Counted from the first letter of the stretch, positions 43,508 through 51,837 are shown. The stretch: DNA of 64,000 bases from Acidimicrobiia bacterium (GCA_017577575.1 PKRG01000008.1:1-64000), one strand, 5' to 3'. Notes: a model not told the origin generated them from the letters alone. Numbers and translations: made by a program.

Positions 43508-43894
43508 TTGACAGGAGGGAGTTCCGTCATCTCAGCTGAGCAGATCGCCCGGATGGCTGCCGACGCCATCCACGACAAGAAGGGACTGGATGTCCAACTC
43601 CTCGATGTGGGCGATCTACTCGCCATCACCGACATCTTCGTGATCGGCACGGGGACCTCGAACATCCACGTTCGTTCCCTCGCCGAAGCTGTCGAGGAGG
43701 CGCTGGCCGAGAAGGCGGGGCGAAAGCCTCTCCGGCGGGAGGGGATGGAGCAGGCGGAATGGATCCTGCTCGACTACGGCGACGTCGTCGTCCACCTCTT
43801 CCAACCCGACCAGCGGGAGTACTACGGGCTCGAGCGGCTCTGGCTCGATGCGCCTCGCGTCGGCTGGGAGGCGCCGGTCAGCACCGAGGCCTAG
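43508..43894 (+). CDS. rsfS: Ribosomal silencing factor RsfS
   Basis: A protein of about 120 residues that binds L14 and blocks subunit joining in starvation. Family motifs: AADAIHDKKGLDVQLLDV, ITDIFVIGTGTSNIHVRSLAE (in parts), GMEQAEWILLDYGDVVVHLF and REYYGLERLW. The start is doubtful. TTG 43508 is the only standard start in frame, but a perfect AGGAGG lies downstream of it at 43513-43518, which would suit initiation at GTC 43526 or ATC 43529 just before the conserved SAEQIARM. Confidence 0.9.
   Translation: MTGGSSVISAEQIARMAADAIHDKKGLDVQLLDVGDLLAITDIFVIGTGTSNIHVRSLAEAVEEALAEKAGRKPLRREGMEQAEWILLDYGDVVVHLFQPDQREYYGLERLWLDAPRVGWEAPVSTEA
43513..43518 (+). promoter_or_regulatory. Perfect Shine-Dalgarno inside the predicted rsfS start
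   Basis: AGGAGG falls after the only canonical start codon (TTG 43508) and 7 nt before an in-frame GTC, 10 nt before ATC. Either TTG is used through coupling to nadD, or a rare start codon is used. Confidence 0.6.
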
Positions 43895-43937
43895 CTTTTC
43901 CGTCTGCCCGCCGTTTTGGTAACCTGACGGTCTTCCC

Positions 43938-44011
43938 GGGGCTGTAGCTCAGCCTGGCAGAGCACTTGCATGGCATGCAAGGGGTCACGGGTTCAAATCC
44001 CGTCAGCTCCA
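43938..44011 (+). tRNA. tRNA-Ala (anticodon GGC)
   Basis: Acceptor GGGGCTG/CAGCTCC, D-arm AGCTCAGCCTGGCAGAGC, anticodon loop ATGGCAT in a CTTGC/GCAAG stem, T-loop TTCAAAT. Anticodon GGC reads GCC/GCU. The alanine identity pair is G3-U70. CCA not encoded. Confidence 0.94.
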
Positions 44012-44015
44012 CGTG

Positions 44016-44048
44016 AGGACCGCCTGTGACAGGCGGTCCTTTCGTTTT
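44016..44048 (+). terminator. Rho-independent terminator after tRNA-Ala
   Basis: An 11-bp stem (44016-44026 with 44030-44040), TGA loop, then TTCGTTTT. It starts 5 nt after the tRNA and likely ends the nadD-rsfS-tRNA-Ala transcript. Confidence 0.85.
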
Positions 44049-44090
44049 GTCCGGTGAGCGGGAGGGGGCGACGTGGAAGCCGGAGGTGTC

Positions 44091-44225
44091 ATGCGCCCGG
44101 GTCGACTGGACGTGACCGCCGGGATGGTCTGTCGGCTCGTCGCCGACCAGTTCCCCGAAGTGCGGCGTGCTGATCCCGCCCGTCGCCCTGCACGTGGACG
44201 AGTGACCCGGGTGCTCGGCGCCTAG
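44091..44225 (+). pseudogene. Short ORF resembling the N-terminus of an aminoglycoside phosphotransferase-like gene
   Basis: A 44-codon frame with a good GGAGG Shine-Dalgarno. The first ~24 residues, including LDVTAGMVCRLVADQFPE, resemble the opening of APH-type kinases (VxxMVRRLVAEQFPxW). After this the frame turns into Arg/Pro-rich sequence and stops, while a different frame reads VLIPPVALHVDE then TGA. No kinase core follows. It is best seen as a decayed or deleted gene; between the terminator and the kelch gene nothing else is recognised. Confidence 0.4.
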
Positions 44226-45277
44226 TCGGAGCCGAAGTCCAGGGGGATCACCTCGTGGAGGGTACTCGCCGCGTACTGGGGCTGCGGCCCGCCACCGATG
44301 ATTCGGAGGGCGCCATCCAGGTAGGCGAGGGCGAACCCGTGCCGGGGCACTTCCATCTCGCCCACTATCTCCCACGCCCCGTCGACGAGGCACTCGATCG
44401 AGCCGATGGTCCGTTCGGGCTCTTCGCCTCCCGCCACACACGGGATGCCGTCGACGGCCGTCGCCGCGAATCCTCCTCGGGCGTGGTTGAGAGACGGCCC
44501 TTCTCGCCATTCGCCGTCCTCGAGCACCTCGACGGTCGCCTTGTTGGTGTCGAGGGTCGCGAGTCGGCCTCCGATGGCGTACACCCGGTCGCCCACCGCG
44601 GTGGCGGCCAGATGCTCCCGTGGCTCCGCCAGTTCGGGGCCGACAGTCCACTCGACCGCACCGGCTTCGAGGATCTCGGTCGTGGCCAGCTGCTCGTAGT
44701 CGGGTCCCACGCCTCCGATGGCCATCAGGCCGTCTCCGATGGATACCAGGCCCATCGCTCCCCGGGGTGTGACGAGCGCCGGTTCGGGACGCCATTGCTC
44801 CTCGCCCGGTCCGAGACTCCACACCTCGGAAGTTGGCGCATATCCGAAGTGGGTCTCCTGGAATCCACCGACGAGGTACATGCGGTCTCCGAGCACCGCC
44901 ATCCCGGTGTGGTGCACTCCGGTGGGCAGCGACGGGCCAGACTCCCACGAGTCGGTGGCCGGGTCGTAGAAGTAGGTGTTGTCGTTGAATCCGTTAGCCC
45001 CGTACATCCCCCCGGCCACCACGATGCGGCCGTCCCAGAGCGCGCTCGCCATCTCGAGTAGGGCCATCGGCAAAGGAGCGGCCCGGTTCGCCAGGACGGT
45101 GGTGGGAGGAGTGGTGGCTGGCGCCGTGGTTTCAACGCTCGTCGTAGGCTGGGGTACGGGAGCCGTGTTGGACACGGAGCCGCTCGGGGCACACGCGGCC
45201 AGCAAAGCGGCCGTCGCGAGGAGGGACGAAAAGAGCCGGCGGGGGCCGTGGGCTGAAGAAGGGCAGGCGAACACCAC
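44222..45277 (-). CDS. Kelch-repeat lipoprotein
   Basis: A 351-residue exported protein. The signal region RLFSSLLATAALLAAC ends in a lipobox, followed by a Pro/Thr linker and a beta-propeller of about six kelch motifs: the repeated pattern of a GG doublet after a hydrophobic run (IVVAGGMYG, MYLVGGFQ, LMAIGGVG, VYAIGGRL, IPCVAGGEE, LRIIGGGP) spaced by 45-55 residues and preceded by Trp-containing blade ends (DSWESGPSLP, GEWREGPSL). Propellers bind proteins or glycans; no catalytic motif is visible. GTG 45277 has AGGAGG upstream. Confidence 0.85.
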   Translation of the reverse strand: MVFACPSSAHGPRRLFSSLLATAALLAACAPSGSVSNTAPVPQPTTSVETTAPATTPPTTVLANRAAPLPMALLEMASALWDGRIVVAGGMYGANGFNDNTYFYDPATDSWESGPSLPTGVHHTGMAVLGDRMYLVGGFQETHFGYAPTSEVWSLGPGEEQWRPEPALVTPRGAMGLVSIGDGLMAIGGVGPDYEQLATTEILEAGAVEWTVGPELAEPREHLAATAVGDRVYAIGGRLATLDTNKATVEVLEDGEWREGPSLNHARGGFAATAVDGIPCVAGGEEPERTIGSIECLVDGAWEIVGEMEVPRHGFALAYLDGALRIIGGGPQPQYAASTLHEVIPLDFGSD

Positions 45278-45447
45278 TCTCCTCCTGTCCTCGGTCGACG
45301 AAGAGACTATCCGATCGTTTACGTCCGGGCCGGGACAGTCGGTTCGCCCAAGAGTGTCCCAGCGCTCCGGTGGGGTCGGGTCATGTTGCCTGGTTCTGCC
45401 GTCTCGCCTCCGGAATGCACCGGAGAGGTGGACGAGCGGCCCCCGCC

Positions 45448-45475
45448 GATCTGAGCCTCTCTTTGGGCTCAGATC
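45448..45475. terminator. Hairpin between kelch and DHFR-like genes
   Basis: A perfect 10-bp stem (45448-45457 with 45466-45475) and 8-nt loop overlapping the stop codon of the minus-strand DHFR-like gene. No T-run follows on either strand, so it may be a weak terminator or an mRNA 3'-end stabiliser. Confidence 0.45.
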
Positions 45476-46014
45476 CGATAGCGCAGATAGGTGAACCCTC
45501 CCGAGAATCCCCGTTCTTCGATCAGTTCGAGATCAGCGCGCAGCCCTGCAGGCAGGGCCTTCTTCCCCCCTCCGACGAGGATCGGCACCACGAAGAGTCT
45601 GATCTCGTCTACCAACCCCTGGGCCAGCGCGTGGCTGGCGAGTTCCGCTCCGCCGATGGCGATGTCGGCGCCGGCGTCTTCTTTCATCTGTTGGACCGCG
45701 GCCGCGTCGAACTGGCGCTCGACGCGGGTCTTCTCGCTCGATACATCTTCCAGCGTTCGAGAGAAGACGATCTTCTGCGCCGATCGCCAGATCTCGGCGT
45801 AGTCTTCGGCGACCGGCTTGAGGCCCTCTGCCGTCTCCCAAAAGACCATGGTCTCGTACATGCGGCGCCCGTAGAGGTACGTGCCCACTGATCTCTCGAG
45901 GTCGTTGACGAAGGCGTGGACCTCGTCGTCCGGTTCCGCCCAGTCGAACTCGCCGTCAGTGTCTTCGACGTAGCCGTCGAGGGACGTGATCGTCGTGTAG
46001 ATCAGCCGTGCTAT
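45469..46014 (-). CDS. RibD C-terminal/dihydrofolate reductase-like protein (apparent ATA start)
   Basis: A DHFR-fold oxidoreductase of the RibD C-terminal family, widespread and mostly of unknown substrate. GTYLYGRRMYETM, AQKIVFSRTL, ADIAIGGAELASHAL and DEIRLFVVPILVGGG are typical. A search for ATG/GTG starts would begin at GTG 45888, but 42 further in-frame codons upstream encode the conserved family N-terminus ARLIYTTITSLDGYVED. These begin after ATA at 46014, with AGGAG 7 nt before it, giving 181 residues, the normal length. No ATG, GTG or TTG lies between. ATA appears to stand where ATG is expected. Confidence 0.75.
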   Translation of the reverse strand: MARLIYTTITSLDGYVEDTDGEFDWAEPDDEVHAFVNDLERSVGTYLYGRRMYETMVFWETAEGLKPVAEDYAEIWRSAQKIVFSRTLEDVSSEKTRVERQFDAAAVQQMKEDAGADIAIGGAELASHALAQGLVDEIRLFVVPILVGGGKKALPAGLRADLELIEERGFSGGFTYLRYRI

Positions 46015-46026
46015 CTCTCGTCTCCT
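46014..46026 (-). promoter_or_regulatory. Shine-Dalgarno and ATA start of the DHFR-like gene
   Basis: On the minus strand AGGAG (46026-46022) is followed after 7 nt by ATA (46014-46012) and GCA CGG CTG ATC, the codons of the conserved N-terminus. The spacing is ideal for initiation at ATA. Confidence 0.6.
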
Positions 46027-46157
46027 TGGTCGATTCTCGGGTCGGTGTTCGTTCCGTATCTGATCGACGACAGAGGCCTCTCTGATTCATCGATTTCATC
46101 GATCCGGCACCGAAACAGCCGGTATGGTTCGACCGAGGGTGGCGAGGAGGTCTTCTC

Positions 46158-47177
46158 GTGAGAGTTCTGGTCACTGGGGCGTCGGGGTTCGTCGGTGCCC
46201 ACGCCGTTGCGGCGATGCAGGCGGAGGGGCACCAGGTCCGAGCGTTCGTCCGATCTCCCGACAAGTTGCGTAACGCCCTCGAACCGGTCGGCGTCGAAGT
46301 CGACGACGTAGTTGCCGGCGACGTGACGGATCGGAGCGCGGTCGAAGGAGCAGTGGCGGGCTGCGACGCCGTGGTGCACACAGCCAACATCTACTCCTAC
46401 GACACCCGTCTCGCCGCCGACATGTGGCGGGTCAATGTCTCAGGAACGGATCTGGTGCTGGATGCGGCGCTCGCCGCCGGATGTGACCCGGTGATCCACG
46501 TCTCGTCGATGGTGGTCCTCCTGCCCTGCGAAGGCCCGATTCCCTCGGACCCGCATCTTCCCCATGCAAAGAGTCGGGACCCCTATGTCGACTCGAAGAA
46601 GGCGGCCGAAGCAGTGGCCAGGCGCCGCCAAGCGCGAGGTGAACCGGTCGTGACCGTCTATCTCGGGTCGGTGTGGGGGCCACACGATCCCGGAGCCGGC
46701 GAGATGGTGAAGATCGCCCGTCTCTTCTTGAACTCGCCCGTACCGTTCGGTCTCCCGGGGTCGATCGGAATAGTCGATGTGCGCGCCGCAGGACGCCTGC
46801 TGTCGTCGCTGCTCGAGGCCGGTCGGGGGCCGCGGAGGATTCTGTTCGGAGGACGGACGTTGCGATGGAAGGAGCTCGGGCGAATGGTGATCGACGCTGC
46901 CGGCGCCAGGCCGCGGCCCTTTCTCTACACGCCCTATCCGGTGGCGGTCGTCACCGGGCGCGTGTTCCAGGCGATCTCGCGGGGGACCGGCAGGGAATCA
47001 CTCATCCACGCGGGAGGGCCGTGGGTCGTCCGGCACTGGCAGCCCAGCGACGACTCCGAGGCGATCGCCATGATCGGCTCGGTCCCTCCCGTCGAGGAAA
47101 CCATCACCGAAGCGACCCGATGGATGGTCGAGTCCGGCCTGGTGAAGGGAGCTCAGCCGGTGGGGCCCAACGGCTGA
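46158..47177 (+). CDS. NAD-dependent epimerase/dehydratase (extended SDR)
   Basis: A 339-residue extended SDR. Nucleotide motif VTGASGFVGAHA at 5-16, Asp-containing DVTDRSAVE, HTANIY, HVSSMVVL, the catalytic Tyr-x3-Lys in DPYVDSKKAAEAV (about 136-142) and a sugar- or sterol-type C-terminus. Similar proteins are annotated as dihydroflavonol reductase-like or 3-beta-hydroxysteroid dehydrogenase-like; the substrate is uncertain. GTG 46158 follows GAGGAGG by 7 nt. Its end overlaps the convergent coiled-coil gene by 25 nt. Confidence 0.86.
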   Translation: MRVLVTGASGFVGAHAVAAMQAEGHQVRAFVRSPDKLRNALEPVGVEVDDVVAGDVTDRSAVEGAVAGCDAVVHTANIYSYDTRLAADMWRVNVSGTDLVLDAALAAGCDPVIHVSSMVVLLPCEGPIPSDPHLPHAKSRDPYVDSKKAAEAVARRRQARGEPVVTVYLGSVWGPHDPGAGEMVKIARLFLNSPVPFGLPGSIGIVDVRAAGRLLSSLLEAGRGPRRILFGGRTLRWKELGRMVIDAAGARPRPFLYTPYPVAVVTGRVFQAISRGTGRESLIHAGGPWVVRHWQPSDDSEAIAMIGSVPPVEETITEATRWMVESGLVKGAQPVGPNG

Positions 47178-47947
47178 AGCCGGAGGCGGTTGCCCAGCTT
47201 CCATCCCACCAGGCCCAGCGCCAGACCCACGAGAGCGGCGACGACGAGAGCGACGCGGGCTACCGGAACCAGAGACACGACGCTGTTCCCGGTGGAGGCG
47301 ATGCCGTCGAGACGATCGACTGCCTCCTCGTAGCGCTCGACGCTCGCTCTGACTTCCTCCAGGTCGGACGCCACCTCGTCGACCTGTTCGGTCAAAAGGC
47401 GCGTGTCGGTGGCGCTCGCCCGCAGCTCTTCGGCCAGAGCACCGAGGCTGTCGCCCTGGGCGGCGATCGTCTCCGGCAGACCCTCGAGCTGCGCCTGGAC
47501 CTCACCGAACGCATCGCCGAGCGGCACCTGGGGGCGGTACTCGACTCCCAAAAAGCTGAGCGTTCGCATCGTGTCGTCGATGACGTCCGCGGTGTCGATC
47601 AGGGCGGGGAGAGCGTCGCGAAGAGCGGTCAGGGACTCGGGGATCTGGGTCGTCGTCAGTTCGGCGACTTCGTCGAGGACCTCGGCCGCCCGGTCGGCGG
47701 AACCCGAGAGCCGGTCGGTCATGCCGCTCAGGGTGCCGAGGGCTCCTCCTGCTTCACCCAACGTGGCGTCGATCGCCTCCAGTAGATCGCGGGACGGCTC
47801 CGCAGCCTCTTCGAGCTGAGGAGCGGCGGAGAAGACCGACTCGACCACGTCGAGCGCGATCCAGCCGGCTACGGCCGCAGCCAGGGAGACGACCGCCACC
47901 AAGGCGGCGCCGATCTTCACGAGGTTGGCAGCAGAGAGCCGTTGCAT
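47153..47947 (-). CDS. Two-span membrane protein with long coiled coil
   Basis: A 264-residue protein with a TM at each end: VKIGAALVAVVSLAAAVAGW (about 10-30) and VARVALVVAALVGLALGLVGW (about 230-252). The ~200 residues between are helical with heptad-like Leu/Ala/Val spacing (LLEAIDATLGEAGGALGTL, LAEELRASATDTRLLTEQV) and no cysteine, resembling chemoreceptor-type or phage-infection/YhgE-like stalk domains. They should lie outside the membrane. Function unknown. It is divergent from the ABC exporter genes. Confidence 0.7.
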   Translation of the reverse strand: MQRLSAANLVKIGAALVAVVSLAAAVAGWIALDVVESVFSAAPQLEEAAEPSRDLLEAIDATLGEAGGALGTLSGMTDRLSGSADRAAEVLDEVAELTTTQIPESLTALRDALPALIDTADVIDDTMRTLSFLGVEYRPQVPLGDAFGEVQAQLEGLPETIAAQGDSLGALAEELRASATDTRLLTEQVDEVASDLEEVRASVERYEEAVDRLDGIASTGNSVVSLVPVARVALVVAALVGLALGLVGWKLGNRLRLQPLGPTG

Positions 47948-48070
47948 CCATCTCCGGGACAGGCAGAAGTGGAAACGAACGCTACCCAACGCCGACGATT
48001 CGAAAACGGCAGGGTTTGGGGATCTCGGCGGCCGGGAAGGTTGGGATGCCAACAGAAGGGAAGAGGGGGT

Positions 48071-49027
48071 TTGGAACACACCATCGACGCGTCTGCCGTC
48101 ACCAAGATCTACGAATCGAGCGGTGTCGGCGTTCGCGACATCGACCTCCGCGTCCCGACCGGGTCCATCGTCGGCCTGATCGGGCCGAGCGGATCCGGCA
48201 AGACGACCACCGTCCGCCTCCTCACCGGGCTGCTGTCTCCCGACAGCGGAGAGATCCGTGTCTTCGGGATGGATCCCGTCGGCTTCGACGCCGCCACCCG
48301 GTCCCGTATCGGCTATCTGCCCCAGCAAGCGGCCATATACCCGGCTCTCACCGTCGACGAGAACCTCGATTTCTTCGCCGCCATGCACGGCCTGCGGGGC
48401 CGCCGACGCCGCGAGAGGCGCCACCTCGTCCTGGAGTTCGTCGAGTTGGCGGACGCCAGCTCACGCCGGGCCGGCGAGCTCTCCGGGGGGATGCAGCGGA
48501 GGCTCGGCCTCGCCGCGGCGTTGGTCCACCGGCCGGAGTTGCTGTTCCTGGACGAGCCGACCGCCGGCATCGACCCGATCCTGCGCGCCACCGTGTGGGA
48601 GACCCTCTCCGAGCTGCGGGAAGACGGTCGCACCATCGTGCTCACCACCCAATACGTCTCCGAAGCCGCCTACTGCGATTTCGTGGCGGTGATCTCGGAG
48701 GGGCGGCTCGTCGAGTGGGGCAGCCCCGAGGAGCTCCGCCGCCGTGCCTTCGGCGGTGAGATGGTGGACGTGGTCTTCGCCGACCGCGTTCCCTGGGCGG
48801 TCGTCGACCGGCTAGCCGGGGCGGTGGGCGCCGAGCACGTCGAGAGCATCGGCAGCCGCTCGGTGCGGATCACCGTGGAGGACGCCGGCTCCGCCATACC
48901 GATCCTGGCGGCGGCCGCCACCGAAGCCGGGGCGGAAGTGACCGAGACCGACCAGGTGGTCCCCGAATACGACGACGTGTTCGTCCGCATCATCGATCGG
49001 CATCGTGTCGAGGAGCCCACGGCATGA
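48071..49027 (+). CDS. ABC exporter ATP-binding protein
   Basis: A 318-residue ATPase of the DrrA/NatA-like export group. Walker A GPSGSGKTTT, Q-loop LPQQAAIYPALT, signature LSGGMQRRLGLAAAL, Walker B LLFLDEPTAGIDP; the switch position reads LTTQYVSEA with Gln where His is usual, a common feature in the DrrA/Ccm-like families. A ~90-residue C-terminal domain follows. The start is TTG 48071 after AGAGGGGG; the frame is open upstream only as non-coding sequence. It overlaps the permease gene by 4 nt. Confidence 0.88.
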   Translation: MEHTIDASAVTKIYESSGVGVRDIDLRVPTGSIVGLIGPSGSGKTTTVRLLTGLLSPDSGEIRVFGMDPVGFDAATRSRIGYLPQQAAIYPALTVDENLDFFAAMHGLRGRRRRERRHLVLEFVELADASSRRAGELSGGMQRRLGLAAALVHRPELLFLDEPTAGIDPILRATVWETLSELREDGRTIVLTTQYVSEAAYCDFVAVISEGRLVEWGSPEELRRRAFGGEMVDVVFADRVPWAVVDRLAGAVGAEHVESIGSRSVRITVEDAGSAIPILAAAATEAGAEVTETDQVVPEYDDVFVRIIDRHRVEEPTA

Positions 49028-50508
49028 GGGCGCTGTCGACCGTGTTGGCGTTCGCCGGCAAAGAGATGCGGCAGGTGCTGCGCCAGCCCAAGCTGATGGC
49101 CGTGCTCATCCTGGGCCCCTTCCTTATCCTCGGCTTGTTCGCCGCCGGGTTCCAGGCGACGCCGCCGCCGCTGCGGACGCTCGTGGTGTTGCCTGAGGGC
49201 TCGGAGCTGGAGTCGTCGATGCCCCAGATCGCCGAGCAGATCGGATCCGAGATCGAGCTCGTCGGCACCCTCGGAGACACCGGCGAGGCGAGACAGCGCC
49301 TCCTCGACGGAGAAGTGGACCTGGTGGTCGAGGCTCCGGCGGACGCCGCCACGACCGTTCGCAACGACGAGCAGGCTACCGTGGTCGTCTACCACAACCG
49401 TCTCGACCCGTTCGACCGCGCCTACATCACCGTTGCCGCCCAGTCGGCGGTCGACGAGCTGAACCGGATGGTGTTGGCCCGGGTCGCCGCCACCGCCCAG
49501 GACAGGGCCGGTGAGTACGAGGAGGCCATCCCCACCGCCCGCCAGGCCATGGGCACCATGGCCACCGCACTGCGTGAGGGCGACGAGGCCGGAGCCCGTG
49601 AAGCCCAGTCGCAGGCAGTTGACTCGCTCACCCTCGCCGAACAGCAGCTCGGGCTGACCGCCGACTTCTTCCTGGGCGTGGACGAGACCGCAGGCTCCAG
49701 CGCGGCCACACTGGGCGAGCGGGTCGGCTCGAGCCGGGGCGAAGTCGAGAGCATCGACTCCTCCGACCCGGCCGCCGCCGACCGGGCCGAACGCATGGAA
49801 GGCGAGCTCGCCGAGTTGGAAGCCGCCATCGCCGAGTTCCGGTCGGTCTCGCCCCAGGTCCTCGTCCAGCCGTTCGTTGCCGACACCGAGCTGGCGTCGG
49901 GGATCGACGTGCCCCTCACCGCCTATTACTCACCAGGGGTGGTGGCCGTGCTCCTCCAGCACGTGGTGCTGACCTTCGCCGCCCTGTCGGTCGTGAACGA
50001 GAGGTCGACCGGATCCACGGAGCTCTTCCGGGTGGGGCCGGTGCGGCTGGGTGAGTTCCTCGCCGGGAAGTTCCTCGGCTACGCGGTGCTCGGGTCGGTC
50101 GTCGCTGCCGCTCTCATCGCCGTGGTGGTGTTCGCGTTCGGCACGCCGATGGCCGGGTCCTGGCTGTGGGCGGCCGCGGTGCTCGCCTTGACGATGGCCG
50201 CCTCGTTGGGGCTCGGGTTCGTCATCGCCGCCGCCGCCAACACCGACGCTCAGGCGGTGCAGTTCTCGATGATGGCTCTGTTGTTCACCATCTTCTTCAG
50301 TGGCATGGTGGTCTCGCTGAGCCGGCTCGCCGATGGGGTGCGCCAGATCGCCTACCTTTCGCCCGCCACCGCGGGGACCACGGCCCTCCAGGACGTGATG
50401 TTCCTCGGCAACGAGCCAAATGCCCTGGCTCTGGCCGTGCTCGGCGCCTACGTCGTCGTGAGCTTCGGAATCGCCTACATGTGGCTGCGCCGGCGACAGG
50501 TTGCGTGA
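49024..50508 (+). CDS. ABC-2 type exporter permease with large external domain
   Basis: A 494-residue permease. TM1 (LMAVLILGPFLILGLFAAGF) is followed by ~270 extracytoplasmic residues, including an alanine/glutamate-rich helical part (AQDRAGEYEEAIPTARQAM, DRAERMEGELAELEAAIAE), then about five C-terminal spans with VLLQHVVLTFAALSVVNERSTGSTE and the ABC-2 motif PATAGTTALQDVMF. This is the ABC2_membrane_3/YhaP-like layout. With the upstream ATPase it probably exports a lipid or drug-like substrate; the substrate is not evident. Confidence 0.87.
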   Translation: MRALSTVLAFAGKEMRQVLRQPKLMAVLILGPFLILGLFAAGFQATPPPLRTLVVLPEGSELESSMPQIAEQIGSEIELVGTLGDTGEARQRLLDGEVDLVVEAPADAATTVRNDEQATVVVYHNRLDPFDRAYITVAAQSAVDELNRMVLARVAATAQDRAGEYEEAIPTARQAMGTMATALREGDEAGAREAQSQAVDSLTLAEQQLGLTADFFLGVDETAGSSAATLGERVGSSRGEVESIDSSDPAAADRAERMEGELAELEAAIAEFRSVSPQVLVQPFVADTELASGIDVPLTAYYSPGVVAVLLQHVVLTFAALSVVNERSTGSTELFRVGPVRLGEFLAGKFLGYAVLGSVVAAALIAVVVFAFGTPMAGSWLWAAAVLALTMAASLGLGFVIAAAANTDAQAVQFSMMALLFTIFFSGMVVSLSRLADGVRQIAYLSPATAGTTALQDVMFLGNEPNALALAVLGAYVVVSFGIAYMWLRRRQVA

Positions 50509-50509
50509 G

Positions 50510-50932
50510 TCAGTTCCTCGCCGATTTCCAGGACACGGACACCTCGATCGAGGTGGCGCCGCTGGGCTCAGTGCGGAGCGCTTCCACCCTCCACGCGTCG
50601 GCCGTCTCCGTCGGGAGGGCGGGCAGGCGCCGGGGGCAGCGGCGTGCCGAGCCGTCGACCTCGCAGTTCTGGAACGAGCCGAGGACCTGATACCTGATCC
50701 CGCTCGGAGGGATCAGGAAGACCTCGACGTTGTCGGGCTGCTCCAAAGGCAGCTCGATGAGGATGTCGAGGCTGTGGCTCTTCGGGTCGAACGCCAGCAA
50801 CTGGCCGACAGCCTCGGTGGCGCCGTCCTCGAACTGCAGCCGGGCCGTCGAGCGCTCCCCGAACGGGTCGACGGTCATGGGCCCCGTGCACGCCAGGGCC
50901 AAGAACGCGAGGGCCAGCGTGAGGCGTGCCAT
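50510..50932 (-). CDS. Small predicted lipoprotein
   Basis: A 140-residue exported protein: signal LTLALAFLALAC with lipobox Cys14 or Cys15 followed by TGP. The mature part is beta-rich with two further cysteines (NCEVDGSARRC) likely disulfide-bonded. No family recognised. The frame continues upstream as antisense of the adjacent dehydrogenase gene; ATG 50932 is chosen for the signal peptide. It converges on the permease gene with one base between the stops. Confidence 0.65.
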   Translation of the reverse strand: MARLTLALAFLALACTGPMTVDPFGERSTARLQFEDGATEAVGQLLAFDPKSHSLDILIELPLEQPDNVEVFLIPPSGIRYQVLGSFQNCEVDGSARRCPRRLPALPTETADAWRVEALRTEPSGATSIEVSVSWKSARN

Positions 50933-50985
50933 CCCTCCACGCAGCCTACTCGCCAGCGCATCGGCGGGTCGGGCAGACCCCGCTT

Positions 50986-51837
50986 TCAGTCGTAGGTGTA
51001 GAACCCCCGGCCGCTCTTCCGGCCCAGCATCCCGGCTTCCACCATGCGGGTGAGGAGCGGGGGAGAGGCGTACAGCGGCTCCTTGTACTCCTCGTAAAGC
51101 ACGTCGGCGACGAGCTTCATGGTGTCCAACCCGATGAAGTCGCACAGCTCCAGCGGCCCCATCGGGTGGTTGGCGCCGAGCTTCATCCCGGTGTCGATGT
51201 CCTCGGCGGAGGCGTGGCCCGCCTCGTACATCCGGATGGCGCCCAGGAGATAGGGGACGAGCAACAGGTTGACGACGAACCCCCCGCGGTCCTTGGCCCG
51301 GATGACGGTCTTGCCCAGCTCGTCGCGGGCGAACTCCTCGGCCCGCTGCTCCACTCCGGCGTCGGACAGGGGAGTGGTGACCAGCTCGACGAGCCCCATC
51401 ACGGGGACCGGGTTGAAGAAGTGGAGGCCGACGACGTGATCGGGCCGCGAGGTGGCGGACGCCAGTCGGGTGATGGGGATCGACGAAGTGTTCGAAGCGA
51501 GGATGGCATCGGCGTCGGCGACGACCTCGTCCAGGTTCCGGAAGATCTCCTTCTTCAGGTCCTCGTTCTCGGTCACCGCCTCGATGACGATCTGGCGGTC
51601 GGCCTGGTCGGACCAATCGGTCGAGAACGTGATGCGGGAGAGCGCCGAACCGGCCGCCTCCTGGTCCAGCTTCCCCCGGGAGACGGCCCGGTCGAGTGAC
51701 TTCTCGATCCGACTGCGAGCGGCCTCGGCTGCCTCGGGCGACACCTCGTGGACTACGACATCGCATCCGGCGAGAGCGGCCACCTCGGCGATCCCGGCGC
51801 CCATCTGGCCGCCACCGATCACACCAACACGTTCCAC
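50986..51837 (-). CDS. 3-Hydroxyacyl-CoA (3-hydroxybutyryl-CoA) dehydrogenase
   Basis: A 283-residue monofunctional NAD-dependent dehydrogenase of the Hbd/FadB2 type. NAD motif VGVIGGGQMGAGIAE at 3-17, ASNTSSIPIT, the catalytic His in GLHFFNPVPVM with the partner Glu-containing VELV, PGFVVN-like GGFVVNLLLVPYL, and GANHPMGPLELCDFIGLD. It oxidises (S)-3-hydroxyacyl-CoA in beta-oxidation or butanoate metabolism. GTG 51837 has AGGAG 5 nt upstream and gives the expected N-terminus. Confidence 0.92.
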   Translation of the reverse strand: MERVGVIGGGQMGAGIAEVAALAGCDVVVHEVSPEAAEAARSRIEKSLDRAVSRGKLDQEAAGSALSRITFSTDWSDQADRQIVIEAVTENEDLKKEIFRNLDEVVADADAILASNTSSIPITRLASATSRPDHVVGLHFFNPVPVMGLVELVTTPLSDAGVEQRAEEFARDELGKTVIRAKDRGGFVVNLLLVPYLLGAIRMYEAGHASAEDIDTGMKLGANHPMGPLELCDFIGLDTMKLVADVLYEEYKEPLYASPPLLTRMVEAGMLGRKSGRGFYTYD

